In this document: piece by piece, positions 1-6,975 of the stretch
Layout of the letters: each line of letters begins with the position of its first letter
How positions within the stretch are numbered: the first letter of the stretch is position 1
Assembly: GCA_009840065.1 (NCBI GenBank)
Contig: VXON01000053.1
Span: forward strand, 18,317 to 34,024
Direction of reading: 5' to 3'
DNA: 15,708 nucleotides
Source of the DNA: Cenarchaeum sp. SB0662_bin_33
GTDB lineage: Archaea; Thermoproteota; Nitrososphaeria; Nitrososphaerales; Nitrosopumilaceae
Notes under the pieces: generated by a model
Told to the model about the DNA's origin: nothing
Databases searched by the model: none
What the model saw: only the letters and a program-made list of their open reading frames with translations
Program-made: the position numbers and the translations under genes

Positions 1-175
1 GGGGCCGGTATATCAGACTCGGGGGCAGTATCCTGTACGTCTGTTTTCACATCATCACTCTCATCAGCTGATGAAATATCATCATCGGTGGGTTCGGATG
101 TAGGGACAGGGGCCGGTATATCAGACTCGGGGGCAGTATCCTGTACGTCTGTTTTCACATCATTACTCTCATCAG
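1..175. repeat. Tandem repeat, 108-bp period, two copies visible
   Basis: Bases 1-67 recur at 109-175 with one mismatch (C at 56, T at 164). The period of 108 bp is 36 codons, so the reading frame is kept. Bases 68-108 complete the first unit. More copies may lie left of the window. Confidence 0.9.
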
Positions 176-182
176 TAGACAA
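1..182 (-). CDS. Acidic repeat protein, N-terminal part (runs off left edge)
   Basis: An open frame on the minus strand reads for 60 codons from a TTG at 180-182 to the left edge. It begins M-S-T-D-E-S and is rich in Asp, Glu, Ser, Thr and Pro, with no hydrophobic segment, as in a disordered acidic tail or linker. Two copies of a 36-residue unit are visible, each starting D-E-S-(N/D)-D-V-K-T and containing PESDIPAP; the DNA repeat is almost identical, so expansion is recent. No ATG lies in frame back to an in-frame stop inside the neighbouring gene. I chose TTG because it precedes a natural-looking N-terminus and a T-rich/TTTAAA stretch lies about 25 nt upstream, as for a leaderless start; a GTG six codons into the first repeat unit is an alternative. 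The plus-strand frame is also open here (stop 184-186) but has a less natural Gly/Ser-rich composition. Function unknown. Confidence 0.5.
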   Translation of the reverse strand, partial: MSTDESNDVKTDVQDTAPESDIPAPVPTSEPTDDDISSADESDDVKTDVQDTAPESDIPA

Positions 183-238
183 GTAACAATTATGCCAGTA
201 TGGGTTTAAAAAACATTGGGAATTGTGCCGGATGTTCT

Positions 239-562
239 CTACGCTTGACGCTTGTCCAGCTTTAACTCCACGTTGCAGCCCCGGGCATGCAGATACTTTT
301 GCATAAATTTTGTAAATTTTTCATCAGAATTGCCCCAGCGATGCTGGTTTATCATATCTCCAAACCGCCCCTCAATCTTCTGCTGCATATCGGTCCTGAA
401 TGCCATGTTAAAAAACGTCCAGCCAAATTTGGATGTCGGTTCACTAAGAGCATACCCATTATAAGCAGATAGTAACGACTCCATCTGGGACATGGCCTTC
501 TTTAAAAGAACGACATCGGTAGCATAGTTTTTGGTACCCACTTGCAGTACCGCCGCACTCAA
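239..562 (-). CDS. Conserved-looking hypothetical protein, 107 aa
   Basis: A soluble, mixed-charge protein of 107 residues that I do not recognise. It has no signal peptide or membrane segment and is probably mostly helical, with aromatic-rich stretches (KFGWTFFNMAF, DEKFTKFMQKYL) and a single Cys near the C-terminus in HARGCNVELKL. The start is TTG at 560-562, which overlaps the TGA stop of the PDCD5-like gene by four bases (TTGA), the same arrangement as the preceding gene pair, so translational coupling is likely. A GTG at codon 8 is the main alternative start. Its position as last gene of an rtcB-PDCD5 unit suggests a link to nucleic-acid metabolism, but that is only context. Confidence 0.7.
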   Translation of the reverse strand: MSAAVLQVGTKNYATDVVLLKKAMSQMESLLSAYNGYALSEPTSKFGWTFFNMAFRTDMQQKIEGRFGDMINQHRWGNSDEKFTKFMQKYLHARGCNVELKLDKRQA

Positions 563-936
563 GGCTTTCTACCACTAATTTTGTCTGCCAGAGATACGGC
601 TTTGCCATCCTTCACTACGCTGATGCGTGTATTCAGGCGTAGAGGGAAGCCGGAAATGGCAAAAACACGAGCCAGGTCTCCACCATCCACCTTTTCAGTC
701 AGCCTACCAGAAGATATAATCTTGGCCAAACCGGATACTATTACGGACGCTTGAGAGGGAAACTGCTTCTCGGCAGTCTCTAGTACCTCAAGTCCCCTGT
801 ATCCCAGCATCGACACCACCACATCCCGGGGCGACGGCTCATCATGATTATCTACAGTCTTGTGCTCTTTTGCATGTTGCTGCATCTCTGCCAGTCTTTT
901 GGACATTAACCGTTTTAGCTCTGCATCATCACTCAA
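559..936 (-). CDS. PDCD5-like DNA-binding protein
   Basis: A 125-aa protein of the archaeal PDCD5 (double-stranded DNA-binding) family. The N-terminal helix (SDDAELKRLMSKRLAEMQQ, residues 2-20) has the family's typical 'KRLAEMQ' look, followed by a polar linker and a compact helical core around residues 40-100 (LGYRGLEVLETAEKQFP and the segment through SGRL). The C-terminal part (FPLRLNTRISVVKDGK, LADKI) fits the version seen in thaumarchaea. The family binds DNA, or acts as a chaperone-like factor in eukaryotes; its role in archaea is not settled. The start is TTG at 934-936, overlapping the TGA of rtcB as TTGA. A good Shine-Dalgarno-like GGGGTGAT sits six bases upstream, inside the end of rtcB, which supports this start. 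Family assignment is by recognition, without alignment. Confidence 0.85.
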   Translation of the reverse strand: MSDDAELKRLMSKRLAEMQQHAKEHKTVDNHDEPSPRDVVVSMLGYRGLEVLETAEKQFPSQASVIVSGLAKIISSGRLTEKVDGGDLARVFAISGFPLRLNTRISVVKDGKAVSLADKISGRKP

Positions 937-2375
937 CCTTTGATCACCCCAATGGGAACCAGCCTAGCCACTTTTGTGGCAATACCCAACTTATGAGAGA
1001 CATCAACAACCGCATCCACATCCTTGTATGCCTGCGGGGACTCCTCAACCAACCCGTTGCCCGTGGCGGACTTTACAAATATGCCCCGCTCAGTCAGGGA
1101 TTGACGTATACCCGACTCTGTATAACTTCTACGGGCCTTGGAACGGGACATGACCCGGCCAGCACCATGGGCTGTGGAACCAAAGCTTAGCCCCATGGAT
1201 GCGGGACGACCCAACAAAATCCAGCTGGCCGTCCCCATTGAGCCGGGCAGCAGTACAGGCTGGCCCACGGATCTGTATCGTGTTGAAACTTCGGGCATAT
1301 CTGCAGGAAATGCCCTTGTTGCACCCTTACGATGTACCACTACTTTGTGATGCTGCCCGTCTATCTTGTGCCTCTCCACCTTGGCTATGTTATGCGCTAC
1401 ATCATATACCATATCCATGCCCAAATCCGATTCACTCTGCTCAAACACCCTCTCAAATGATGTACGTGTCCAATGTGTGATCATTTGCCTATTACTCCAC
1501 GCAAAGTTAAGTGCTGCAAACATCGCCTGACGGTACGACTCTCCCTCTTCAGATGTATTGGGCACGCATGCCAATTCCCGATCAGGTAGCGTCATATCAT
1601 ACTTGCTCAAGGCCCTCTCGGATATGCGCAGGTAGTCGGTACACACCTGATGCCCGAATCCCCTAGACCCACTGTGTATCAGTATGGTGATAGCATCTTT
1701 CTTTATACCCATAAGCTCGGCCGCCTTATAATCATAAATTTTGTCTACTTTTTGTACCTCTAGGAAATGGTTACCCGAGCCTAGGCTACCCAGCTGTGGC
1801 GCCCCACGCTTGCGGGCACGATCAGATACACAGTCGGGGTTTGCGCCCGCAATACATCCATTCTCCTCACAGACATCTGCATCATGAATGGAGCCATATC
1901 CGTGTTCTACCGCCCAATTTACGCCTCGCACCAGCACCTCATCTAGTTCGGAGTGGGACAGTCTGACTGTCCCCTTGGAGCCCACGCCAGAGGGTATGGT
2001 CTTGAAGAGATCAAAGACTAGATCCTTAAGGCGTGGCCGTAATTCACCCTCGGTCAGCTCGCTACGCAGCAGGCGTACTCCACAATTAATGTCATAGCCT
2101 ACGCCACCGGGACTTATCATACCCTCTTCGGCATCCATGGCAGCCACGCCTCCCACCGGAAATCCATACCCTTCATGACCATCAGGCAGCACCACCCCAT
2201 GGCTAAGTATTCCGGGTATCGATGCAACGTTGCAGGCCTGCCGCAGTGTGCGGTCGTGGGACATTTTTGATAAAAGCGAATCGGTAGCATACACGCGGAC
2301 CGGAACCTTCATGTCACCATCAGGCTCAATTATATACTGACCGTCTTGGGTTTTTTTTGGTACTCTATTGGGCAT
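933..2375 (-). CDS. rtcB: RNA-splicing ligase RtcB
   Basis: RtcB joins RNA 2',3'-cyclic phosphate or 3'-phosphate ends to 5'-OH ends using GTP and Mn2+; in archaea it is the tRNA exon ligase after intron removal. The 480-aa length matches the family. Metal and catalytic residues are visible: Asp95 and Cys98 in GYDINCGVRLL, His203 in GSGNHFLEV, His234 in LIHSGSRGFGHQ, His328 in YDVAHNIAK, and the guanylate-accepting His403 in TAHGAGRVMSR. The family's inserted intein is absent. ATG at 2373-2375 gives the expected N-terminus; an AT-rich TATA-like stretch lies about 30 nt upstream, so the mRNA is probably leaderless or has a very short leader. It is the first gene of a unit with the PDCD5-like gene and the 107-aa gene. 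Confidence 0.96.
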   Translation of the reverse strand: MPNRVPKKTQDGQYIIEPDGDMKVPVRVYATDSLLSKMSHDRTLRQACNVASIPGILSHGVVLPDGHEGYGFPVGGVAAMDAEEGMISPGGVGYDINCGVRLLRSELTEGELRPRLKDLVFDLFKTIPSGVGSKGTVRLSHSELDEVLVRGVNWAVEHGYGSIHDADVCEENGCIAGANPDCVSDRARKRGAPQLGSLGSGNHFLEVQKVDKIYDYKAAELMGIKKDAITILIHSGSRGFGHQVCTDYLRISERALSKYDMTLPDRELACVPNTSEEGESYRQAMFAALNFAWSNRQMITHWTRTSFERVFEQSESDLGMDMVYDVAHNIAKVERHKIDGQHHKVVVHRKGATRAFPADMPEVSTRYRSVGQPVLLPGSMGTASWILLGRPASMGLSFGSTAHGAGRVMSRSKARRSYTESGIRQSLTERGIFVKSATGNGLVEESPQAYKDVDAVVDVSHKLGIATKVARLVPIGVIKG

Positions 2376-2395
2376 TATAAGTCACTATAATTCCC

Positions 2396-2413
2396 ATCAA
2401 TTGATAATTTAAG
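2396..2413 (-). promoter_or_regulatory. Probable rtcB promoter with palindrome
   Basis: The minus strand reads TTAAATTAT about 30 nt before the rtcB ATG, in the place of an archaeal TATA box. The perfect palindrome ATCAATTGAT (2396-2405) overlaps its downstream edge and could be an operator, although it is AT-rich and may be chance. Confidence 0.4.
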
Positions 2414-2501
2414 TCATTTGTGCTCACTAGGTCATTCCTATTTATCCACGCAAAGTACCGCGCTTTATGATTAAATCCCATGTGGGTATAATTATTTGTT
2501 T

Positions 2502-4001
2502 TTACAAAATAAATTTTGTATTTATTTCAGTATTCAACACTTCACCTATACCCTGGCATGTCTGGGCAAGTATTATGTATGGCAGCTCTCTCTGGTTTCG
2601 TTTTATTGCAATTAACATTTTATTATTATCATCAAATTGCACATAAGCATTGGCGTTTGTGGTAATCAACAGATCACATAATTCCAAAATTGGAGCCAGT
2701 TTTTTTATCATCTGCTCATCAAACTTGGTTATAATGGAACTATATTTTTTTATTAATAATTTTGTCCGCTTTGGTTTTTTGGAATAAGTCAGGCATAGTG
2801 AGGCCAGGAGCTGCCGGCGGTGCGAGAAAGTGCTGGGCATATCCATAACACGATACAAAAAATCATCTGCATCACGAAATGCCCTTAATAACTCTAAATT
2901 TATTGCCGCGGATTGTAGTATTAGCGACTCCTCATCATATAATAAATTTGATGATTTAAATGAATTTATTACTCCCAGCACAAGTGGTGGAATATGCAGG
3001 GTTCCTGATGGTGCACGAATCAGTTCTCGAACATGATATGGTGAAATGAACATATTATCAAATTCCGCATATCGGGTAGCCATGGCAAGCACACCCTCCC
3101 TGAGACCGGTAGAGCACACATGCACTTTTTCAAAATTATACTTTGATAATATCTCAGATATTGTAACAATACCCGCCTTTATTATATCGGCCCGTCCCCT
3201 GCCAATCTCATATATTCCGGCTAGGTCGGATACGTCTTTGGACAATATATCGCTGGCTGCAGCGTTTATTGAGGATGCGCTCATTGAATAATTATGTAGT
3301 TTTTTTAGAGGATAACCCACATGTGCCTGAACATACTTTGCAACCGTCCGCAGTGCTCCTCCCACCCCCACCAAGGAGGCATCATTACCCAGCAGACCCA
3401 TGCTATTGGTAGATGGCAGATTCTCTCTGACATATTGTCGCAGATTGTGTATGGTTTCATTATTAAAGTCGTCCTTGCCTGCAAATTTTCGAGTCAGTAC
3501 TAACGCTCCCAATGGTACCGAGAGCGCCTTTATTATGGTATGATTACGCGATGACACAAGTTCGATGGAGCCGCCTCCTAGGTCAAAAAACATGCATGAT
3601 GGAATATTCAGGTGGTCTGCTGCGCCCGCGTACGAATACAGTGCCTCGCTATTTCCCGAGAGCACATTGACTTTAAAACCGGTCTTGTCATATATTCGTG
3701 AAAGTACCGATTTTTGGTTGTGGGCACTACGAAGGGCGCTGGTGGCCACGGGCAGTATTTTGTCCACATCCTCATGTGTTGCAATATTACGAAAAAGCAA
3801 AAGAACATCTATGAGTCTGTTTATAAGAGGTTCACGTATTACACCATCATTATACTCATCAAGCCTCACTCGAAATGACTCCCTATGATAGGGCCGGTAT
3901 GTGCCGGTACGGTGGGCAGAGTAGCAGACCATTTTGACCGAATTGGAGCCCATGTCAATTATGGCCATTTTTTTAATATATTTATTGGATTTTTCGGGCA
4001 A
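2502..4001 (-). CDS. ppx: Ppx/GppA family phosphatase
   Basis: Exopolyphosphatase / guanosine pentaphosphate phosphatase family, of the sugar kinase-actin-Hsp70 fold. It would release phosphate from polyphosphate chains or hydrolyse pppGpp; which one cannot be told from sequence. Visible motifs are IDMGSNSVKM (about 15-24, first phosphate loop), ATSALRSA (about 86-93), the SGNSEA segment with a likely catalytic Glu near 119, and DLGGGSIEL (about 140-148, second phosphate loop). A C-terminal helical domain follows, with LLASLCLTY and later helices, giving 499 aa, usual for the long form. The TTG at 3999-4001 lies six bases after the sixA stop and has GTGAT in Shine-Dalgarno position; ATG at 3966-3968 (488 aa, MAIIDMGSN) is the alternative. 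The gene is richer in A/T than alaS or leuS. It shares a unit with the SixA-like phosphatase. Confidence 0.9.
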   Translation of the reverse strand: MPEKSNKYIKKMAIIDMGSNSVKMVCYSAHRTGTYRPYHRESFRVRLDEYNDGVIREPLINRLIDVLLLFRNIATHEDVDKILPVATSALRSAHNQKSVLSRIYDKTGFKVNVLSGNSEALYSYAGAADHLNIPSCMFFDLGGGSIELVSSRNHTIIKALSVPLGALVLTRKFAGKDDFNNETIHNLRQYVRENLPSTNSMGLLGNDASLVGVGGALRTVAKYVQAHVGYPLKKLHNYSMSASSINAAASDILSKDVSDLAGIYEIGRGRADIIKAGIVTISEILSKYNFEKVHVCSTGLREGVLAMATRYAEFDNMFISPYHVRELIRAPSGTLHIPPLVLGVINSFKSSNLLYDEESLILQSAAINLELLRAFRDADDFLYRVMDMPSTFSHRRQLLASLCLTYSKKPKRTKLLIKKYSSIITKFDEQMIKKLAPILELCDLLITTNANAYVQFDDNNKMLIAIKRNQRELPYIILAQTCQGIGEVLNTEINTKFIL

Positions 4002-4007
4002 GGTACA

Positions 4008-4481
4008 TCACATCTTTCCCATCTGTCTGGGAGTCAGTAGGTATCGCAGGGATGCAAGTCCCTTTGCGGGCATGCGTATGCATGCCAGGCCTCCCTTCTT
4101 TAATGATATGGGCAACATGGTTGCAGATATCATGTGGGATATAAGATCTGTCAGATGGGGCTCGTGTCCCACCAACATTACCGATTTAACATCCAGACTC
4201 TGTATTAATTTCAGTGTCGCCGATGGATGGGATTCGGGCTTTAGCTCGTCCCACATTGTCACATCAATATTTAAATGCTCAGATACAATCTCGGCAGTTT
4301 GAACTGCCCTTACAAGAGGGCTGGATGCTAGTATGTCAGGACTTATATCGAGGCGCTTTATGGCACTGCCTATCTTTAGCATCTCACTGCGGCCGGTATT
4401 TGTCAGGGGGCGCATGTGATCACTGTGAACAAGAGTTGAGGGTCTTGCTGCCTTGCCATGTCGAAGCAGAAATACAATCAT
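4008..4481 (-). CDS. sixA: SixA-like histidine phosphatase
   Basis: Histidine phosphatase superfamily, 157 aa, close in size and motifs to SixA phosphohistidine phosphatases. The N-terminal strand plus RHG motif (MIVFLLRHGKA) carries the phospho-accepting His at residue 8; SSPLVRAVQTAEIV is the second conserved segment, and VGHEPHL holds the second catalytic His. The natural target is unknown; dephosphorylation of a phosphohistidine protein is known for bacterial SixA, and pairing with a CHAD or Ppx protein is common. ATG at 4479-4481 is preferred over the GTG one codon earlier, because it gives the standard start and lies about 26 nt from a TATA-like box. It ends six bases before the Ppx start, so the two are probably co-transcribed. 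Confidence 0.88.
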   Translation of the reverse strand: MIVFLLRHGKAARPSTLVHSDHMRPLTNTGRSEMLKIGSAIKRLDISPDILASSPLVRAVQTAEIVSEHLNIDVTMWDELKPESHPSATLKLIQSLDVKSVMLVGHEPHLTDLISHMISATMLPISLKKGGLACIRMPAKGLASLRYLLTPRQMGKM

Positions 4482-4501
4482 CACACACCATATGTATAAT
4501 A

Positions 4502-4511
4502 GCCATATATG
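4502..4511 (-). promoter_or_regulatory. Probable sixA promoter (TATA box)
   Basis: The minus strand reads GCATATATGG centred about 26 nt upstream of the sixA ATG, the spacing expected of a leaderless archaeal transcript. This would make sixA-ppx a unit separate from the hem operon. Confidence 0.5.
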
Positions 4512-4525
4512 CCTATGAAATTTTC

Positions 4526-4540
4526 CAAAAAAAAACTAAA
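4526..4540 (-). terminator. T-rich terminator after hemD
   Basis: On the minus strand a TTTAG stretch followed by nine T (4527-4535) begins a few bases after the hemD stop. T-runs without a stem are the common archaeal termination signal, so this probably ends the hemL-hemC-cobA-hemD transcript. Confidence 0.55.
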
Positions 4541-4541
4541 T

Positions 4542-5336
4542 TTACATATGAAGGCGCATCTCGTTTAATGAACCCTCCACAGTATGCACTGTAGAGACAT
4601 TGTGGTTCACGCCAAATTTATTCAGCTCCTCAGAGGTAAAAGGACCAATCGAGACTATGGTTGTATTGTTTAGTAATGGGGATAAATTTGATGGACTCAT
4701 GCCTGATATTATACCAAAAAATGCCCTAACCGATGAGACACTTGTAAATACCATACCATGTATCTTGCCATTCTGTAGCAGTGTATGAAACCTCTTCCAG
4801 ACATCCCCGCCAGGATGTGGCTTGACATCATACAGATATAACTCGTGCACATCAAATCCCTCTTTTACCAGCAGATCCTTTAGAAATGGTGGCGATGCCC
4901 CGCTGCGGGGAATTAATACCTTATTTTTGGTTCGGGACATGTAGCTAAATATCTCACCTATGCCGACTGATGAAAATATTGACTCTGGCATATGGTTTAC
5001 CTTTATTTTATAATCTTCCAGCATTATGCTGGTCTTGGGACCTACAGATACTACCGTAGTATTGGCGACGGCCAGACGCATCTTGTCAAGTATGTTATTT
5101 TTTTTGGCATTATTAAATAATAACCGGACTGCCTTGGAACTCATGAATACTGTATAGTCTGGGTTGTACGATGCGTAGACATCCATGCAGTCGATGGATA
5201 TTTTGGAGCTGCGGGCCACCAGTTGCAGTGTGGGGAGAGGTATAGCATTTCCACCTTCGGATTCCACTATTTTTACAAATTCGGTGGCATCAGCCTCATT
5301 GCGGGTTATGGCAAAGTTTTTTCCTGATAATGTCAT
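4542..5336 (-). CDS. hemD: Uroporphyrinogen-III synthase
   Basis: HemD closes hydroxymethylbilane into uroporphyrinogen III with inversion of ring D. The 264-aa protein has the family's two-domain Rossmann-like layout: an N-terminal strand with FAITRNEAD (about 7-15), FMSSKAVRLLF in the first domain, VLIPRSGASPPFLKDLL opening the second, and MVFTSVSSVRAFF followed by IVSIGPFTSEEL near the end. Sequence conservation in HemD is always low, so the call rests on these signatures plus the neighbouring hemC and cobA. ATG at 5334-5336 overlaps the cobA TGA as ATGA and has GAGGTG just upstream; a GTG two codons earlier is less likely. It is last in the operon and precedes a T-run. Confidence 0.92.
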   Translation of the reverse strand: MTLSGKNFAITRNEADATEFVKIVESEGGNAIPLPTLQLVARSSKISIDCMDVYASYNPDYTVFMSSKAVRLLFNNAKKNNILDKMRLAVANTTVVSVGPKTSIMLEDYKIKVNHMPESIFSSVGIGEIFSYMSRTKNKVLIPRSGASPPFLKDLLVKEGFDVHELYLYDVKPHPGGDVWKRFHTLLQNGKIHGMVFTSVSSVRAFFGIISGMSPSNLSPLLNNTTIVSIGPFTSEELNKFGVNHNVSTVHTVEGSLNEMRLHM

Positions 5337-6067
5337 CTCCACCTCAGCTCCTGATGAAGATCTACCACCCTGCCAATAATTATATTGGCCGGAGGCGACA
5401 TGTCGCTCTCTTTAACAATTCTAGCTATGTCAGATATGGGACCTGTGACTATCTCTTGTCTTGATGTGGTGCCATTCTGTATTACAGAGACCGGAATTGC
5501 CGGGTCCATGCCGCCGCGCATCAGCTCATCACAGATGGTTCTGATTCGACTCAGTCCCATCATGATTACAATTGTATCAACTGATTTGGCCAGATTCTGC
5601 CAACGGACAGATTCGGTCTCTTTTAGAGGATCCTCGTGTCCCGTGACAAATACGACGGAGGATGAATATCCGCGAAAAGTCAGTGGAATTCCAGAGTATG
5701 TGGCCGAGCCAATCCCCGAGGTTATTCCTGGAACTATCTCGTACTTGATGTTGTGTTTTTTGAGAAACTGTGCCTCTTCCCCACCCCTGCCAAATATTAT
5801 GGGATCTCCACCCTTTAGGCGCACAACAGTCTTCATGATCTCTGCATACTCTAGCATGTACTGGTTGGTACTGTTTTGATGAGAGGCATCATCTCCTACT
5901 GCCCGCCCCACGTATACTTTCTTTGTAGTATTAGGAATCATGGCAATGATGGATTCATCCACCAATCTGTCGTATAACACGACATCGGCCTTTTGTAAGA
6001 GCTCGGCCGCCCGCATTGTCAGTAATCCCGGATCCCCAGGTCCGGCACCTACAAGATAGACTGTCAT
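5333..6067 (-). CDS. cobA: Uroporphyrinogen-III C-methyltransferase (SUMT)
   Basis: S-adenosylmethionine-dependent enzyme that methylates uroporphyrinogen III at C2 and C7 to give precorrin-2, the branch point to sirohaem, cobalamin and, in some archaea, haem. The 244-aa single-domain form carries VGAGPGDPGLLTMRAAELL (about 5-23), VLYDRLV, VVRLKGGDPIIFGRGGEE (SAM-binding), VPGITSGIGSATYSGIPLT, and VVFVTGH. The usual His of the GIPLTHR motif is Phe here (GIPLTFR). There is no fused CysG-type dehydrogenase domain. The ATG at 6065-6067 overlaps the hemC TGA as ATGA and gives the standard MTVYLVGAG start; the ATG nine codons upstream adds a non-conserved extension. It lies between hemC and hemD. 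Confidence 0.95.
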   Translation of the reverse strand: MTVYLVGAGPGDPGLLTMRAAELLQKADVVLYDRLVDESIIAMIPNTTKKVYVGRAVGDDASHQNSTNQYMLEYAEIMKTVVRLKGGDPIIFGRGGEEAQFLKKHNIKYEIVPGITSGIGSATYSGIPLTFRGYSSSVVFVTGHEDPLKETESVRWQNLAKSVDTIVIMMGLSRIRTICDELMRGGMDPAIPVSVIQNGTTSRQEIVTGPISDIARIVKESDMSPPANIIIGRVVDLHQELRWR

Positions 6068-6975
6068 TTCCACTCCTCTACAGACTGCCTCCATTTTAAC
6101 GCAAATGATGATGCTCCCTTCTCAACCATCTGGCGACCTACAGAGGCGCCCACCAATATGGGGTCTGTGCCGGTATCCTCACATATTATGGGCGGGGAGT
6201 CATCCAATGGATATGCTGCGCACAAGAGATGTATTGTACCATTGGAGCTGTTGGCGTAGGCGCCCACTGGAAATCGACAGCCCGATTCAATCATACTGGA
6301 GAACGCTCGCTCTGCTTCTGATTCGGCCCTAGACGGCCTATGCTGTATAGACTCTAAAAGTTGGATTGTGTCAGTGTCGTCTTTTCTGGATATTATTGCC
6401 AGGGCCCCCTGTCCGGGCGAGGGCACAAATTTACTGGTTGGTAGAATGGTGTGTGGTGGATCAATTTTGAGACGTTCTATGCCAGCCTTTGCGAGTATTA
6501 TTGCATCAAAGGGCCTCCCCAGACGGGATATGCGCGTATCCACATTACCCCGGATTGGCTGAACGTCTACATCATGAAAAAACCGGCGCGTCTGGGCCAA
6601 TCGGCGCAGGCTGCTGGTACCCACTAGCATTTTTGAGTCCTTGTCTAAACCGTCCCTGTATAGTATTACATCATTGGGAGTGGCCCGGCGCGGAACGCTG
6701 GATATTACAAGGCCTGGCGATATCTCAGAAGGCACATCCTTCATGCTGTGTACTGCAAAGTCTGCCCTCTTATCCGCCACTGCTTGATTCACCTCCTTTT
6801 CAAATATTCCGCGCCTATCCATCTGAAAGAGTGGCCTTGATACGCGATCGCCCTGTGTAGTTACACGCAGTATCTCAAATTGTACATCCGAATTTGCCTC
6901 CTCAAGTTGGGACAAAATATAGCCAGTCTGCGCCATGGAGAGTTTGCTTCCACGTGTGGCAACAGTATATTTTAT
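6064..6975 (-). CDS. hemC: Hydroxymethylbilane synthase, apparent ATA start
   Basis: HemC (porphobilinogen deaminase) condenses four porphobilinogens into hydroxymethylbilane using a covalent dipyrromethane cofactor. Key residues are present: catalytic Asp80 in HSMKDVP, the Arg-rich LVGTSSLRRLAQTRR, IRGNVDTRISRL, and cofactor-binding Cys233 in SGCRFPVGAYA. The first in-frame ATG (6936) would remove KYTVATRGSKLS, the first strand and a conserved Arg that contacts the cofactor. Upstream the frame has no ATG, GTG or TTG before an in-frame TGA. The expected Met position is an ATA at 6973-6975, overlapping the hemL stop as ATAA, exactly parallel to the ATGA overlaps downstream. I therefore place the start there (303 aa), perhaps helped by coupling to hemL. 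GGCGGTG lies a short way upstream. Confidence 0.9.
   Translation of the reverse strand: MKYTVATRGSKLSMAQTGYILSQLEEANSDVQFEILRVTTQGDRVSRPLFQMDRRGIFEKEVNQAVADKRADFAVHSMKDVPSEISPGLVISSVPRRATPNDVILYRDGLDKDSKMLVGTSSLRRLAQTRRFFHDVDVQPIRGNVDTRISRLGRPFDAIILAKAGIERLKIDPPHTILPTSKFVPSPGQGALAIISRKDDTDTIQLLESIQHRPSRAESEAERAFSSMIESGCRFPVGAYANSSNGTIHLLCAAYPLDDSPPIICEDTGTDPILVGASVGRQMVEKGASSFALKWRQSVEEWK

Noticed and set aside
1..186. Plus-strand open frame through the repeat, ending TAA at 184-186
   Set aside because: It stays open only because the 108-bp repeat keeps every frame in phase; its Gly/Ser/Val/Cys composition is less natural than the acidic minus-strand reading, and neighbours are on the minus strand. 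Not fully excluded.
2376..2501. tRNA or small RNA gene between ppx and rtcB
   Set aside because: No cloverleaf arms, T-loop motif or C/D boxes could be found; the stretch holds only promoter-like A/T-rich sequence.
2503..2520. Inverted repeat TACAAAAT-AA-ATTTTGTA at the ppx stop codon as a terminator
   Set aside because: No T-run follows on the minus strand and it overlaps coding sequence; probably chance in A/T-rich DNA.
5385..5879. 164-codon plus-strand frame
   Set aside because: Lies wholly opposite cobA, whose motifs are unambiguous.
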